NCBI RefSeq assembly: GCF_014831675.1
Contig: NZ_VJXY01000003.1
Span: forward strand, 186,001 to 250,000
DNA length: 64,000 nucleotides
Origin: Komarekiella delphini-convector SJRDD-AB1
GTDB taxonomy: Bacteria; Cyanobacteriota; Cyanobacteriia; Cyanobacteriales; Nostocaceae
Direction of reading: 5' to 3'
Shown here: one piece after another, positions 52,691 to 61,086 of the stretch
Layout: every line of letters begins with the position of its first letter
How positions within the stretch are numbered: the first letter of the stretch is position 1
Made by a program: the position numbers and the translations under genes
Notes under the pieces: generated by a model
Seen by the model: only the letters and a program-made list of their open reading frames with translations
The model's database searches: none
Told to the model about the DNA's origin: nothing

Positions 52691-52874
52691 AAAATGATAC
52701 ATCTCGTTTTGCAAATCGGGAGACTCTCAATATGATTCGGTTAAGGTGCATAGTCATTGGAGATCCCCCTAAATCCCCCTTAAGAAGGGGGACTTTAAGA
52801 AGTTTTCCCTGTTTTTTGAGATCCCCCTAAATACCCCTTAAGAAGGGAGACTTTAATTCCGGTTCCCCCCTTTT

Positions 52875-53261
52875 TTAAGGGGTGCTAGGGGGGATCAAAC
52901 GCTGTATCTGCTCACACACACTATCAAAGTGATTTAAAACTTGACTATTTGTAAACCTAATAATCTTTAAACCATAGCCTTCCAAAATATTTGTTCTCTC
53001 TAGATCGTAATCTTGAGCTTCATCTGTAAAATGGCTATCCCCATCAACTTCAATCACTGTTTTTAAAGTAGGACAGTAGAAATCAACTATGAAATGATTA
53101 ATCGGTCGTTGTCTTAAAACCCGAAATTGAAAATTTCTCAAATATTCATACCACAGCTTTTTTTCTGCTGGGGTCATATTTTTACGAAGTTCTTTCGCTC
53201 TTTCTACAAGCTTTGGATTGTAAGGTAAATGGTGATTGCTGCTATTGAGTTTGTTTGTCAT
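52875..53261 (-). CDS. DUF559 (VSR/endonuclease-like) protein
   Basis: 128 residues. DUF559 pattern: ARELRKNMTPAEKKLW-like (AKELRKNMTPAEKKLWYEYL), FRVLRQRPINHFIVDFYCP, TVIEVDGDSHFTDEAQDYD and RTNILEGYGLKIIRFTN. The acidic D...E-x-D triad of the very-short-patch-repair/endonuclease fold is present. The family occurs as orphan genes in repeat-rich or mobile regions, and its biological role is unknown. The last codons run into a ggggtgctaggggggatc repeat, so the original C-terminus may have been replaced. Confidence 0.8.
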   Translation of the reverse strand: MTNKLNSSNHHLPYNPKLVERAKELRKNMTPAEKKLWYEYLRNFQFRVLRQRPINHFIVDFYCPTLKTVIEVDGDSHFTDEAQDYDLERTNILEGYGLKIIRFTNSQVLNHFDSVCEQIQRLIPPSTP

Positions 53262-53321
53262 ATTTTCTAGTGTTTATACCCCCTACCCAATACTGCTCGG
53301 TTAAGGTGCATAGTCATTCGA

Positions 53322-53585
53322 GATCCCCCCTAACCCCCCTTAAAAAGGGGGGAACCGGAGTCAAAGTCAGCTTTTTTAAGGCAATAGGGTTCAGTTAACG
53401 TTTTGATCCCCCCTAACCCCCCTTAAAAAGGGGGGAACCGGAGTCAAAGTCAGCTTTTTTAAGGCAATAGGGGTTCAGTTAACGTTTTGATCCCCCCTAA
53501 CCCCCCTTAAAAAGGGGGGAACCGGAGTCAAAGTCAGCTTTTTTAAGGCAATGGGGTTCAGTTAACGTTTTGATCCCCCCTAACC
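53322..53585. repeat. 83/84-bp tandem repeat, three full units plus a partial
   Basis: Units begin at 53322, 53405, 53489 and 53572. Each reads gatcccccctaacccccctt, aaaaaggggggaaccggag, tcaaagtcagc, ttttttaaggcaatag and gttcagttaacgtttt. Each unit contains the C/G-rich fold-back that is also the core of the 164-bp MITE-like elements. Confidence 0.9.
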
Positions 53586-53597
53586 CCCCTTTTTTAA

Positions 53598-53763
53598 GCT
53601 ACGGTGTACACACATCTCTCTACCAAACCAAAATCGTGTAGATCCTCCTAAATCCTCCTTAAAAAGGAGGACTTTGAGAAGTTTTTGCCCCCCTTTTTAA
53701 GGGGGGTTGGGGGGATCAAAAGCTTGTGAGGCCACTCTCAAAGACTTGTGTGTACACCGTAGC
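53598..53763. mobile_element. MITE-like element with 9-bp target duplication (166 bp)
   Basis: Ends GCTACGGTGTACACACA and its exact complement TGTGTGTACACCGTAGC; CTTTTTTAA directly precedes the left end and directly follows the right end. It has interrupted a gatccccc-type repeat. The interior holds another such repeat; there is no transposase. Confidence 0.8.
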
Positions 53764-53865
53764 CTTTTTTAAGGGGGGAACTAGAATCAAAGTCCCCCTT
53801 CTTAAGGGGGATTTAGGGGGATCTCAAAGTATTTGCTACATCACTAAAGGCTTTTAAAAAATCCT

Positions 53866-54342
53866 TTAAGAATCGACAGCAGCTTTAGCAGGTTTACTTT
53901 TAATAGCTTTAAACCTCTCGCCTAACTGTTCAGCAATAGTTTTTAACCCTGGAGTTTTCTTAGCAGCTGTCTTGACGTAATCATAAACTGTCAAACTGCT
54001 GCCCATAGCTTCGCTACCGACTGCCATTAAGGTATCATCTACTTGTTCTGTCAGTTGTCGCAGTCCAATCAACAGTTCGGTGAGGTTAGCGGCTAGTTGA
54101 TAATCCCGCACAAACTCATCTAAATCAAAACTGGCTGGTAAAATGTCTCGGTTAGATTGGGCAGCAATCAGGCTAGTGTTGACAAAAGCTAGTCTTTTAT
54201 CGCCCATCTTAAATAAGTTACGTCGTTCTTCTGCACTCAGGGTTACGAGAAAAGGCAACTTTGCTTGGATAGTCGCAAAGGCTGCTTTGATTTCTTGGAT
54301 ATCTGCTGGAGAAAGGGAGGCGGTGATATTTTGGTAAGCCAT
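53866..54342 (-). CDS. conserved hypothetical protein, 158 residues
   Basis: From ATG 54342 (MAYQNITASLSPADIQEIKA); the open frame continues to 54549, but that extension overlaps the divergent phytyltransferase gene and is not protein-like. It is all-helical: IKAAFATIQAKLPFLVTLSA, ERRNLFKMGDKRLAFVNTSL, FDLDEFVRDYQLAANLTELL and VYDYVKTAAKKTPGLKTIAE. The C-terminus is lysine/alanine-rich. This small family is recognisable from other cyanobacteria but I know no function for it. Confidence 0.75.
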   Translation of the reverse strand: MAYQNITASLSPADIQEIKAAFATIQAKLPFLVTLSAEERRNLFKMGDKRLAFVNTSLIAAQSNRDILPASFDLDEFVRDYQLAANLTELLIGLRQLTEQVDDTLMAVGSEAMGSSLTVYDYVKTAAKKTPGLKTIAEQLGERFKAIKSKPAKAAVDS

Positions 54343-54415
54343 TGGATATTTACTCTGGTAAATCTGTTTGTTATGATTCCCACTGGTAAAGGCGATCACA
54401 CAAGTGACAGAACAT

Positions 54416-54444
54416 GTAGAGACGTTGCAATGCAAGATCTCTAC
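54416..54444. repeat. hairpin repeat (agagacgttgc family)
   Basis: gtagagacgttgc then gcaagatctctac, two mismatches in the right arm. It lies between the hypothetical gene and the phytyltransferase gene. Confidence 0.7.
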
Positions 54445-54511
54445 TCTGATTAATGACAAAATTCTGTGACAATGATTAACAGTCAGCCGGAATACTGAAG
54501 CTAAGCTACTC

Positions 54512-55468
54512 ATGAGCCAGAGTTCTAAAAACAGCCTTCTCCTACGCAAATCTGTTCAATCATCTTTCCATTGGCTTTATGCTTTTTGGAAGTTTTCCCG
54601 CCCGCACACGATTATTGGTACGAGTCTGAGTGTATTGGGTTTATATTTAATTGCCATTGCTGTATCCTCGACTGGGTTTTCTGGGATTCCAGTAAGTCGG
54701 GTTTTGGGCGCGTGGATTGCTTGTTTGTGTGGCAATGTTTACATTGTGGGGCTGAATCAATTAGAAGATGTTGAAATTGACAAGATTAATAAGCCTCATT
54801 TACCACTAGCATCTGGGGAGTTTTCGCGCCAGACTGGGCAATTAATTGTTGCTTTTGCTGGTATTTTGGCGTTAGTTGTGGCGTGGCTGACTGGGCCTTT
54901 TTTGTTGGGGATGGTGGCTATTAGTTTGGCAATTGGTACTGCTTATTCTTTGCCACCAATTCGCTTAAAACAGTTTCCTTTTTGGGCAGCATTATGTATT
55001 TTTTCTGTGCGCGGAACGATTGTTAATTTAGGGTTGTATTTGCACTATAGTTGGGTGTTGAAACAAGGTCAATCAATTCCACTTGTGGTGTGGGTGCTGA
55101 CGGTTTTTATTTTGGTGTTTACGTTTGCGATCGCTATCTTTAAAGATATACCAGATATGGAAGGCGATCGCCTCTACAATATCTCTACTTTTACTATTCA
55201 ACTCGGTTCCCAAGCTGTGTTTAATCTCGCTCTTTGGGTGATAACTTTCTGTTATTTAGGGATGATTTTAGTTGGTGTACTAAATGTACCTGCGGTTAAT
55301 CCAATATTCCTGGTAATTACTCATTTAGTACTGCTGGTTTTGATGTGGTTACGGAGTATGGGGGTAGACTTGCAAGATAAAGGTGCGATCGCGCAATTCT
55401 ATCAATTCATTTGGAAACTCTTTTTTATGGAATATCTGATTTTTCCTATTGCCTGTCTTTTGGCTTAA
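54512..55468 (+). CDS. hpt: homogentisate phytyltransferase (UbiA family), tocopherol synthesis
   Basis: 318 residues, about eight to nine transmembrane helices. It prenylates homogentisate with phytyl diphosphate to give 2-methyl-6-phytylbenzoquinol. The two Asp-rich prenyl-diphosphate motifs are NQLEDVEIDKINKPHLPLAS and FKDIPDMEGDRLYNISTF. The N-terminal KFSRPHTIIGTSLSVLGL is typical of the cyanobacterial/plant HPT clade (slr1736, VTE2). It forms a tight unit with the TPR gene 4 bp downstream. The gamma-tocopherol methyltransferase fragment at the left edge belongs to the same pathway. Confidence 0.9.
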   Translation: MSQSSKNSLLLRKSVQSSFHWLYAFWKFSRPHTIIGTSLSVLGLYLIAIAVSSTGFSGIPVSRVLGAWIACLCGNVYIVGLNQLEDVEIDKINKPHLPLASGEFSRQTGQLIVAFAGILALVVAWLTGPFLLGMVAISLAIGTAYSLPPIRLKQFPFWAALCIFSVRGTIVNLGLYLHYSWVLKQGQSIPLVVWVLTVFILVFTFAIAIFKDIPDMEGDRLYNISTFTIQLGSQAVFNLALWVITFCYLGMILVGVLNVPAVNPIFLVITHLVLLVLMWLRSMGVDLQDKGAIAQFYQFIWKLFFMEYLIFPIACLLA

Positions 55469-55472
55469 GACA

Positions 55473-55946
55473 ATGCTAGAAAACTTTTCAACCAGTTCTC
55501 TTATCGCTGCGATAGTCGTTATATTGAGTCTGACAATTCTGGGATATTTCGCTTGGAAAACCTTAATTATTTCTGACTTTTTTCAAAAAGGAGTCAATCT
55601 TTATCAAGCAGAAGATTACCAAGGTGCAGAAGCAGCCTTTCGCAAGGTTATTTCGCTAAACTCTAGCAATGATGTGGTACGTTTGCTTTTGGGAGATGTT
55701 TTAAATCAGCAAGGCCAAGTACAAGAAGCAACGGAATTATTCCGGGAAGTGATTCGCCGTAGTCCTAAAAATGCTGATGCCTATTTGCGTCTAGCGAATG
55801 TTTTAATGCAGCAAGAACAGAAAGAAGAAGCTAAAATTAATCTGCTACAAGCTAAAGATTTATTGCAAAAACAGCGTCAACCTGAAAAAGCTGAGAGAAT
55901 TAGTAATCTGTTAGATAGAATCAGTGCTAAGTCAAGTGAATTGTAG
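55473..55946 (+). CDS. membrane-anchored TPR protein downstream of hpt
   Basis: 157 residues from ATG 55473. An N-terminal transmembrane helix (SLIAAIVVILSLTILGYFAW) is followed by about three TPR units (QAEDYQGAEAAFRKVISLNS, ADAYLRLANVLMQQEQKEEA). It begins 4 bp after the hpt stop, so it is probably translated from the same mRNA. A scaffold role at the membrane is conceivable, but a functional link to tocopherol synthesis is not shown by the sequence. Confidence 0.75.
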   Translation: MLENFSTSSLIAAIVVILSLTILGYFAWKTLIISDFFQKGVNLYQAEDYQGAEAAFRKVISLNSSNDVVRLLLGDVLNQQGQVQEATELFREVIRRSPKNADAYLRLANVLMQQEQKEEAKINLLQAKDLLQKQRQPEKAERISNLLDRISAKSSEL

Positions 55947-56359
55947 AGTGTGTCCCACTAAACTCGTCACTGATTAACATTCTAGTTAAGCAATCTACCT
56001 TCTAGAAATCGGATTTTATGGAAGCCCGATTTCTAGGAATAAAGAATTAGCAGTTAATAAAGGCGTCAAGTTCGTAATGAGCGATTTATCGCTCAAAACA
56101 AGGATTATTAGGACTAAAGTCCTTACCCTTTGGGTTTGTTAGTCGCTCATGGGGGAAACCCCCTTCGCGTAGCGTCTCGTAGAGAAGACCGCGCTAACTC
56201 ACTACAAGTTTTAATTTATTTATGCCTAGCTACTTAAAAAAATCAGTGTGATATTCTTAGTATCTAGTTACGAAATCGCGTTTGGAGAAATTGAAGATTA
56301 TATGAAAGCAAGCTTAGAAAAACTAAGCATGTAAACCAAATGTAGGTGTTTTAGTAAAA
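55947..56359. repeat. repeat-rich spacer, no gene seen
   Basis: Contains a hairpin (agaaatcgg / cccgatttct, about 56003-56035), small palindromes such as gagcgatttatcgctc (about 56079-56094) and aggactaaagtcct (about 56109-56122), and ttcgcgtagcgtctcgtaga (about 56165), the complement of a stretch near 31130. Confidence 0.6.
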
Positions 56360-57589
56360 ATGCTAAAAACAAAAAATCTGCTGGCTGCGGCTATTATCGG
56401 CTTATGTTTGATAGAGGCGAATACTGCCTTTGGTAGAGATGTTAGCGTTGGGTTATCAAAAGTCCAAGACTTGTCTCAGGCGATCGCCTCTGAAAACAAA
56501 AACGCAATTGCTAATTTCGAGCAAGGAATCAATCTCTACAAACAAGGAGATTTAAAAGGAGCAGAGGCGGCTTTTAGGAAAGCAATTGAACTAGAACCCA
56601 ACTTTTCAGAAGCTTATACTGCTTTGGGCAATACTCTCGACGATCAAGGCAAGCCACAAGAAGCGATCGCACATTACAAAAAAGCCATTAACCTCAATCC
56701 CAAAGCCCCTGGAGCGTATTTTAATTTGGGTTTAACTTTGGCAAGGCTAAATCAATTAGAACCAGCGATCGCTGCCTATAAAAAAACCTTGAGTCTTGAT
56801 CCCAAATATGCAAAAGCTCACTATAACTTGGGTAACGCTTTGTATGAGCAAGGGAAGTTAACAGAAGCGATTGCCGAATATACAGAAGTTTTACGCCTCG
56901 AACCCACTTACGCACCAACTTACACACGTTTAGGAAACGCTTTTTACGCTCAAGGCAAACTAACAGAAGCGATCGCTCAGTACAAAAAATCCATTAGCCT
57001 CGATCCCAAATATGCAAACGCTCACTACAACTTAGGGAACGCTTTGTATGCACAAGGTAAGCAAACAGAAGCAATGGCCGAATATACAGAAGCCATTCGC
57101 CTCGAACCAAAAAATCCAATCGGTTATAACGCTTTGGGAAACGCTTTTTACGCTCAAGGCAAACTAGACGAAGCGATCGCCCAGTATCAAAAAGCCATTA
57201 GCTTCGATGCCAACTATGTAGACGCTCACTATAATTTAGCCAGCGTTTTCTATGCACAAGGCAAGCTGACAGAGACAGTTGCCCAGTATACAGAAGTGAT
57301 TCGCCTCAAGCCAAAACATGCAGAAGCTTATACAGGCTTAGGAAATGCTATCGATGATCAAGGCAAGCCACAAGAAGCGATCGCACATTACAAAAAAGCC
57401 ATTAGCCTTGAACCAGACTTTGCACTCGCTTACTATAATTTGGGAATTACTCTAGGAAGAGAACAACAGGTAGATGAAGCGATCGTCAACCTTAAAAAAG
57501 CTAGGCAGTTATTCCAAGCTCAGGGAAACAAGGAGATGGTTGAGCAAGTTGATGAACTGTTCCCAAAGATTAATAATCAAACAAATTAA
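56360..57589 (+). CDS. exported TPR-repeat protein
   Basis: 409 residues. A signal peptide (1-24, LLAAAIIGLCLIEANTAFG) is followed by about ten 34-residue TPRs from residue 50 to 395, very regular and partly near-identical (AHYNLGNALYAQGKQTEAMA, LGNAFYAQGKLTEAIAQYKK). It probably resides in the periplasm or lumen as an interaction scaffold. The strong internal similarity suggests recent tandem duplication of units, including repeated HIP1 sites (gcgatcgc) in the same codons. It resembles the TPR protein at 2859-3950. Confidence 0.8.
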   Translation: MLKTKNLLAAAIIGLCLIEANTAFGRDVSVGLSKVQDLSQAIASENKNAIANFEQGINLYKQGDLKGAEAAFRKAIELEPNFSEAYTALGNTLDDQGKPQEAIAHYKKAINLNPKAPGAYFNLGLTLARLNQLEPAIAAYKKTLSLDPKYAKAHYNLGNALYEQGKLTEAIAEYTEVLRLEPTYAPTYTRLGNAFYAQGKLTEAIAQYKKSISLDPKYANAHYNLGNALYAQGKQTEAMAEYTEAIRLEPKNPIGYNALGNAFYAQGKLDEAIAQYQKAISFDANYVDAHYNLASVFYAQGKLTETVAQYTEVIRLKPKHAEAYTGLGNAIDDQGKPQEAIAHYKKAISLEPDFALAYYNLGITLGREQQVDEAIVNLKKARQLFQAQGNKEMVEQVDELFPKINNQTN

Positions 57590-57627
57590 ATGGGGACTGG
57601 GGAATACAAGCGGAATAAATACTGACC

Positions 57628-57705
57628 CTTGTACAGACGCGATTAATCGCGTCTCTACTCTTGACTCTTGTACAGACGCGATTAATCGCGTCTCTACTCT
57701 TGACT
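57628..57705. repeat. two tandem copies of a gcgattaatcgc hairpin repeat
   Basis: gtacagacgcgattaatcgc with cgtctctactcttgactc, repeated at about 39-bp spacing. A palindromic centre gcgattaatcgc gives each unit a stem. Confidence 0.85.
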
Positions 57706-57722
57706 CCTAACAAATTTCAACC

Positions 57723-59303
57723 ATGATTCAAGAAAAGGGCAAAGTTTACCTTGTTGGTGCTGGGCTTGGAGATGTAGCGTACCTGACAGTAAAAGCTAAT
57801 CAACTCTTAGCTATTGCTCAGGTATTGGTCTACGATGCCCTAGTAGATACCCAATTATTACAGTGCGTATCACCTGATTGTCTGAAGTTGGATGTTGGCA
57901 AACGCGGTGGTAAACCCAGCACATCGCAAGCTGAAATTAACAAGTTACTAGTAAAGTACTGTCAGCAAGGAAAACAAGTTGTACGGCTCAAGTCAGGTGA
58001 TCCGTTTATTTTTGGGCGCTGTACTTCCGAAATAGAGGCGTTGAAGGCATCTGGTTGTGATTTTGAAGTAGTACCAGGAATTTCTTCGGCCCTTGCAGCT
58101 CCGTTGCTAGCAGGAATTCCCCTGACAGATCCGGTTTTAAGTCGCTGTTTTGCAGTGTTTACAGCCCATGAACCAGATGCTTTAGACTGGGAGGCGCTGT
58201 CACGCTTAGATACATTGGTAATTTTGATGGGAGGGCAACATCTGCCGGAGATTATAAATCAATTGGTAGAGTATGGGCGATCGCCTCACACACCCATTGC
58301 TATCATCCGTTGGGCAGGAACTCCCAATCAACAAATTTGGACAGCCCAACTCAATAATATTCTGGAACAAACTACGGGATTATCACTCTCCCCAGTAGTA
58401 ATTGTGATTGGCGAAGTTGTCGGGCTACGCAAGTACTTACAACCTGAGAAGATATGTTTAGACGAAAGTACTCCTGCACTTCTAGCTATGTCAACTAATC
58501 TCCCTCTTGCTGGCAAAACCATTCTGGTAACACGTTCAGTCGGACAATCAAGTCAATTTAGCGATCGCCTCACCGCATCAGGCGCAAAAGTAATTGAAAT
58601 GCCTGCTTTAGAAATTGGCCCGCCTTCTAGTTGGGAAGCGTTGGATCATGCGATCGCTCATTTATCTGATTTCAACTGGCTAATTCTCACTTCAACTAAT
58701 GGCATAGACTACTTTTTTGAAAGGCTAACTACACAGGGTAAAGATGCTCGTGCTTTGACTGGTGTCAAAATTGCCGTTGTTGGTGAGAAAACAGCCCAAC
58801 GACTCAAACAACGCTGTATCCAACCAGATTTTATTCCCCCCAACTTTGTCGCCGATTCTTTAGTAGAAAACTTCCCAGAGCAACTGTCTGGTAAAAAGGT
58901 TTTATTTCCTAGAGTTGAAAGTGGTGGGAGAGAAATTTTAGTTAAGGAATTAACTGCTAAGGGCGCAGAGGTGATAGAAATTGCCGCATATCAATCACGC
59001 TGTCCTAGTAGTATGCCACCTGCGGCAGAGTTAGCAATCCAAAATCATGCGCTCGATGTAATTACTTTTGCCAGTTCCAAAACTGTACAATTTTTCTGTC
59101 AACTAACAGCCAGTAAATTCTCACAAAACTCTGATGGCAATCAATCATCTGTAGTGGCATATTTAAACAGAGTTTGTATTGCTTCTATCGGCCCCCAAAC
59201 CTCTGAAACTTGCCATACTTTATTAGGTCGCGTGGATGTAGAAGCTGAAGAATATACTTTAGATGGGTTAACTCAAGCACTGATAAAATGGGCAACTAAA
59301 TAA
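57723..59303 (+). CDS. cobA-hemD: fused uroporphyrinogen-III C-methyltransferase / uroporphyrinogen-III synthase
   Basis: 526 residues. Residues 5-248 are the SUMT (CobA) domain: VYLVGAGLGDVAYLTVKANQ, VRLKSGDPFIFGRCTSEIEA, VVPGISSALAAPLLAGIPLT and LVILMGGQHLPEI. Residues 262-520 are a HemD domain: TILVTRSVGQSSQFSDRLTA, WLILTSTNGIDYFFERL, KVLFPRVESGGREILVKEL and VITFASSKTVQFFCQL. HemD cyclises hydroxymethylbilane; CobA methylates uroporphyrinogen III towards siroheme and cobalamin. The fusion is known in several bacterial lineages. ATG 57723 is the natural start. Confidence 0.92.
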   Translation: MIQEKGKVYLVGAGLGDVAYLTVKANQLLAIAQVLVYDALVDTQLLQCVSPDCLKLDVGKRGGKPSTSQAEINKLLVKYCQQGKQVVRLKSGDPFIFGRCTSEIEALKASGCDFEVVPGISSALAAPLLAGIPLTDPVLSRCFAVFTAHEPDALDWEALSRLDTLVILMGGQHLPEIINQLVEYGRSPHTPIAIIRWAGTPNQQIWTAQLNNILEQTTGLSLSPVVIVIGEVVGLRKYLQPEKICLDESTPALLAMSTNLPLAGKTILVTRSVGQSSQFSDRLTASGAKVIEMPALEIGPPSSWEALDHAIAHLSDFNWLILTSTNGIDYFFERLTTQGKDARALTGVKIAVVGEKTAQRLKQRCIQPDFIPPNFVADSLVENFPEQLSGKKVLFPRVESGGREILVKELTAKGAEVIEIAAYQSRCPSSMPPAAELAIQNHALDVITFASSKTVQFFCQLTASKFSQNSDGNQSSVVAYLNRVCIASIGPQTSETCHTLLGRVDVEAEEYTLDGLTQALIKWATK

Positions 59304-59335
59304 AAATTGTTTATTATTGACCCAACAAATGACAA

Positions 59336-59923
59336 ATGACAAAACGCATCATCGGCTTAACTGGAGGTATTGCAACTGGTAAAACTACTGTTGCCAATTA
59401 TTTGGCTAGTGCTTATGATTTGCCGATTTTGGATGCAGATATCTATGCTAGAGACGCAGTATCTACAGGTTCGCCTATTCTTGACGCGATCGCCCAACGT
59501 TATGGCGAACAAATTTTACTACCAGATGGTAGCCTCAACCGCCAAAAGTTGGGCGAAATTATCTTTAATCGTCAAGATGAGCGCAACTGGGTAGAGGAAT
59601 TGATTCATCCTTACGTGCGCGATCGCTTTCTCAAAGCTATTACCCAATCTCCTTTACCAACACTAGTGTTAGTAGTACCTCTGCTATTTGAAGCTGAGAT
59701 GACTAATTTGGTTACAGAAATTTGGGTAGTACGTTGTTCACAAGAGCAACAACTACAAAGATTAATCCAACGCAACCATTTAAATACAGAACAAGCAAAA
59801 GCCCGTATTCACAGCCAATTATCTTTAGAAGAAAAAGTTGCTCGTGCAGATATCGTTTTGGACAACTCTTTTACCTTAGAAGCACTGCTAAAACAAGTAG
59901 ATGTCGCTCTCAAAGCAAATTAG
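59336..59923 (+). CDS. coaE: dephospho-CoA kinase
   Basis: 195 residues. It phosphorylates dephospho-CoA in the last step of coenzyme A synthesis. P-loop IGLTGGIATGKTTVANYLA at the N-terminus, DADIYARDAV (substrate-binding Asp), HPYVRDRFL and VLVVPLLFEAEM (lid and core) and RIHSQLSLEEKVARADIVLD at the end are all typical. Its ATG lies within an aatgacaaatgac repeat motif 33 bp after the cobA-hemD stop, so the two genes may be co-transcribed. Confidence 0.93.
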   Translation: MTKRIIGLTGGIATGKTTVANYLASAYDLPILDADIYARDAVSTGSPILDAIAQRYGEQILLPDGSLNRQKLGEIIFNRQDERNWVEELIHPYVRDRFLKAITQSPLPTLVLVVPLLFEAEMTNLVTEIWVVRCSQEQQLQRLIQRNHLNTEQAKARIHSQLSLEEKVARADIVLDNSFTLEALLKQVDVALKAN

Positions 59924-59942
59924 CGAAAAACCCGATTATTTT

Positions 59943-59971
59943 GTAGAGACGTTGCATTGCAACGTCTCTAC
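59943..59971. repeat. hairpin repeat (agagacgttgc family) after coaE
   Basis: gtagagacgttgc / gcaacgtctctac perfect palindrome, 19 bp past the coaE stop; it could double as a transcript end. Confidence 0.8.
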
Positions 59972-60001
59972 AGTCAACAAACATTTTTAACAAGTAGATT
60001 T

Positions 60002-60590
60002 ATGAGATTTTCCTATTTAAAAAGATTTATATCTGACGCAGATCTTGTTTAAGAAGTTAGTATTTTTACGGTAGACAGTACAGAAGGTATCGCTGATTAT
60101 TAAGTGATTACCGCAGAAATTGACGTTATCATCTCTAGCACTTTAAGAGGCAATATGTCTGACAGAATGCTTTGGATTGAAGGCTATCAAGTATTAAATA
60201 ATAATATCAAAAATTGACCATTCAAAGTATAAGTGGCATCATTAGTGACATGGAATGTTTCTTGAGCTTAAAATGAAAATCGGTATAAATTAAAAATAAG
60301 AATTAAGAATTAAGTCTTAAGAAGATTTAATTTTTTATTTCTATTACTGCTTTTAAAATTAGTCCTGTAGAGCGTTCCAAAGGAATGGCTTTAAATCCCT
60401 ATGGTGTTGCTTATGGGTGCAGGCATTTATTAAACATCGGGTGATGCATTGGCTTTATTGCCTAATAATGCAGTTGATTCCTGACTAAAATTTCCACCTG
60501 TTCGATTCTGGATTGGTGATTGAAAGGGATTGAGATTCACCTACGGGACAGAATTCTTTGTTGTAGATATCTTCTTTGGGAGAACTCACG
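60002..60590 (+). pseudogene. remnants of one or two unidentified genes
   Basis: Frame from ATG 60002 reads RFSYLKRFISDADLV, stop, EVSIFTVDSTEGIADY, stop, VITAEIDVIISSTLRGNMSD. Further on (about 60340-60590) a second stretch reads ISPVERSKGMALNPYGVAYG, then after a frameshift TSGDALALLPNNAVDS, stop, LKFPPVRFWIGD, stop, KGLRFTYGTEFFVVDIFFG. The protein-like quality between stops indicates decayed genes. I do not recognise the family. Confidence 0.5.
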
Positions 60591-60591
60591 T

Positions 60592-60921
60592 ATGTCTTTT
60601 ATCAGAACAGGTATGAATGTAGGCTTTAATTTTATAAATAAGTTAGTCCTGACGACCTCGCCAGTAATTGAATTAAAACAGAAGAATAGAGTACACGATT
60701 ATAGCCAATTCGTTTGGGGAAGCGACTACGTATTCGAGGCAATTAATGGAGAACTCGGAGGATACATGACCGGACAGGGAAAAGGTATCAAACCTAATGA
60801 CTACATTATTTTGCAACGCGGTTCTAAATCTTATAAATATCAAGTAGAGGAAATTGATTACTATTGTGATCCACCAGATATGTGGATGGCTTTACTAAAG
60901 CAAGTATTGGTTGAGTTATAA
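60592..60921 (+). CDS. conserved hypothetical protein, 109 residues
   Basis: From ATG 60592 (MSFIRTGMNVGFNF); the open frame from 60520 is part of the decayed upstream sequence. The second half is distinctive: GYMTGQGKGIKPNDYIILQR, SYKYQVEEIDYYCDPPDMWM and ALLKQVLVEL. It looks like a small beta-barrel (SH3-like) protein. Relatives occur in cyanobacteria; function unknown. No partner genes are evident. Confidence 0.65.
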   Translation: MSFIRTGMNVGFNFINKLVLTTSPVIELKQKNRVHDYSQFVWGSDYVFEAINGELGGYMTGQGKGIKPNDYIILQRGSKSYKYQVEEIDYYCDPPDMWMALLKQVLVEL

Positions 60922-61086
60922 AACTGAACCAACTATTCTACTAGCAAGGAAGATGAGATGTGTCTGTCCCAAATCGATCAGAATTTTGCTATCTTACAGC
61001 GAGTTTCATAAGCATAGACCAAAGTAGAGTGGGCATTGCAATGCCCACTCTATAAGCTACTTAGTTCAAATGAAGCAGCGTAATTG

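Noticed and set aside
52444-52830. Several open frames with repeated LKASPMN or DDALRFI-type peptides
   Set aside because: Same explanation: a 21-bp minisatellite read in three frames.
27213-53830. CRISPR-like array from the recurring gatcccccct blocks
   Set aside because: Copies are palindromic, of variable spacing, and mostly dispersed; the three tandem units have identical spacers, so they are amplified repeats and not CRISPR.
53866-54549. 227-residue version of the hypothetical protein
   Set aside because: The first 69 residues overlap the divergent phytyltransferase start and a hairpin repeat, and look non-coding; ATG 54342 gives the conserved protein.
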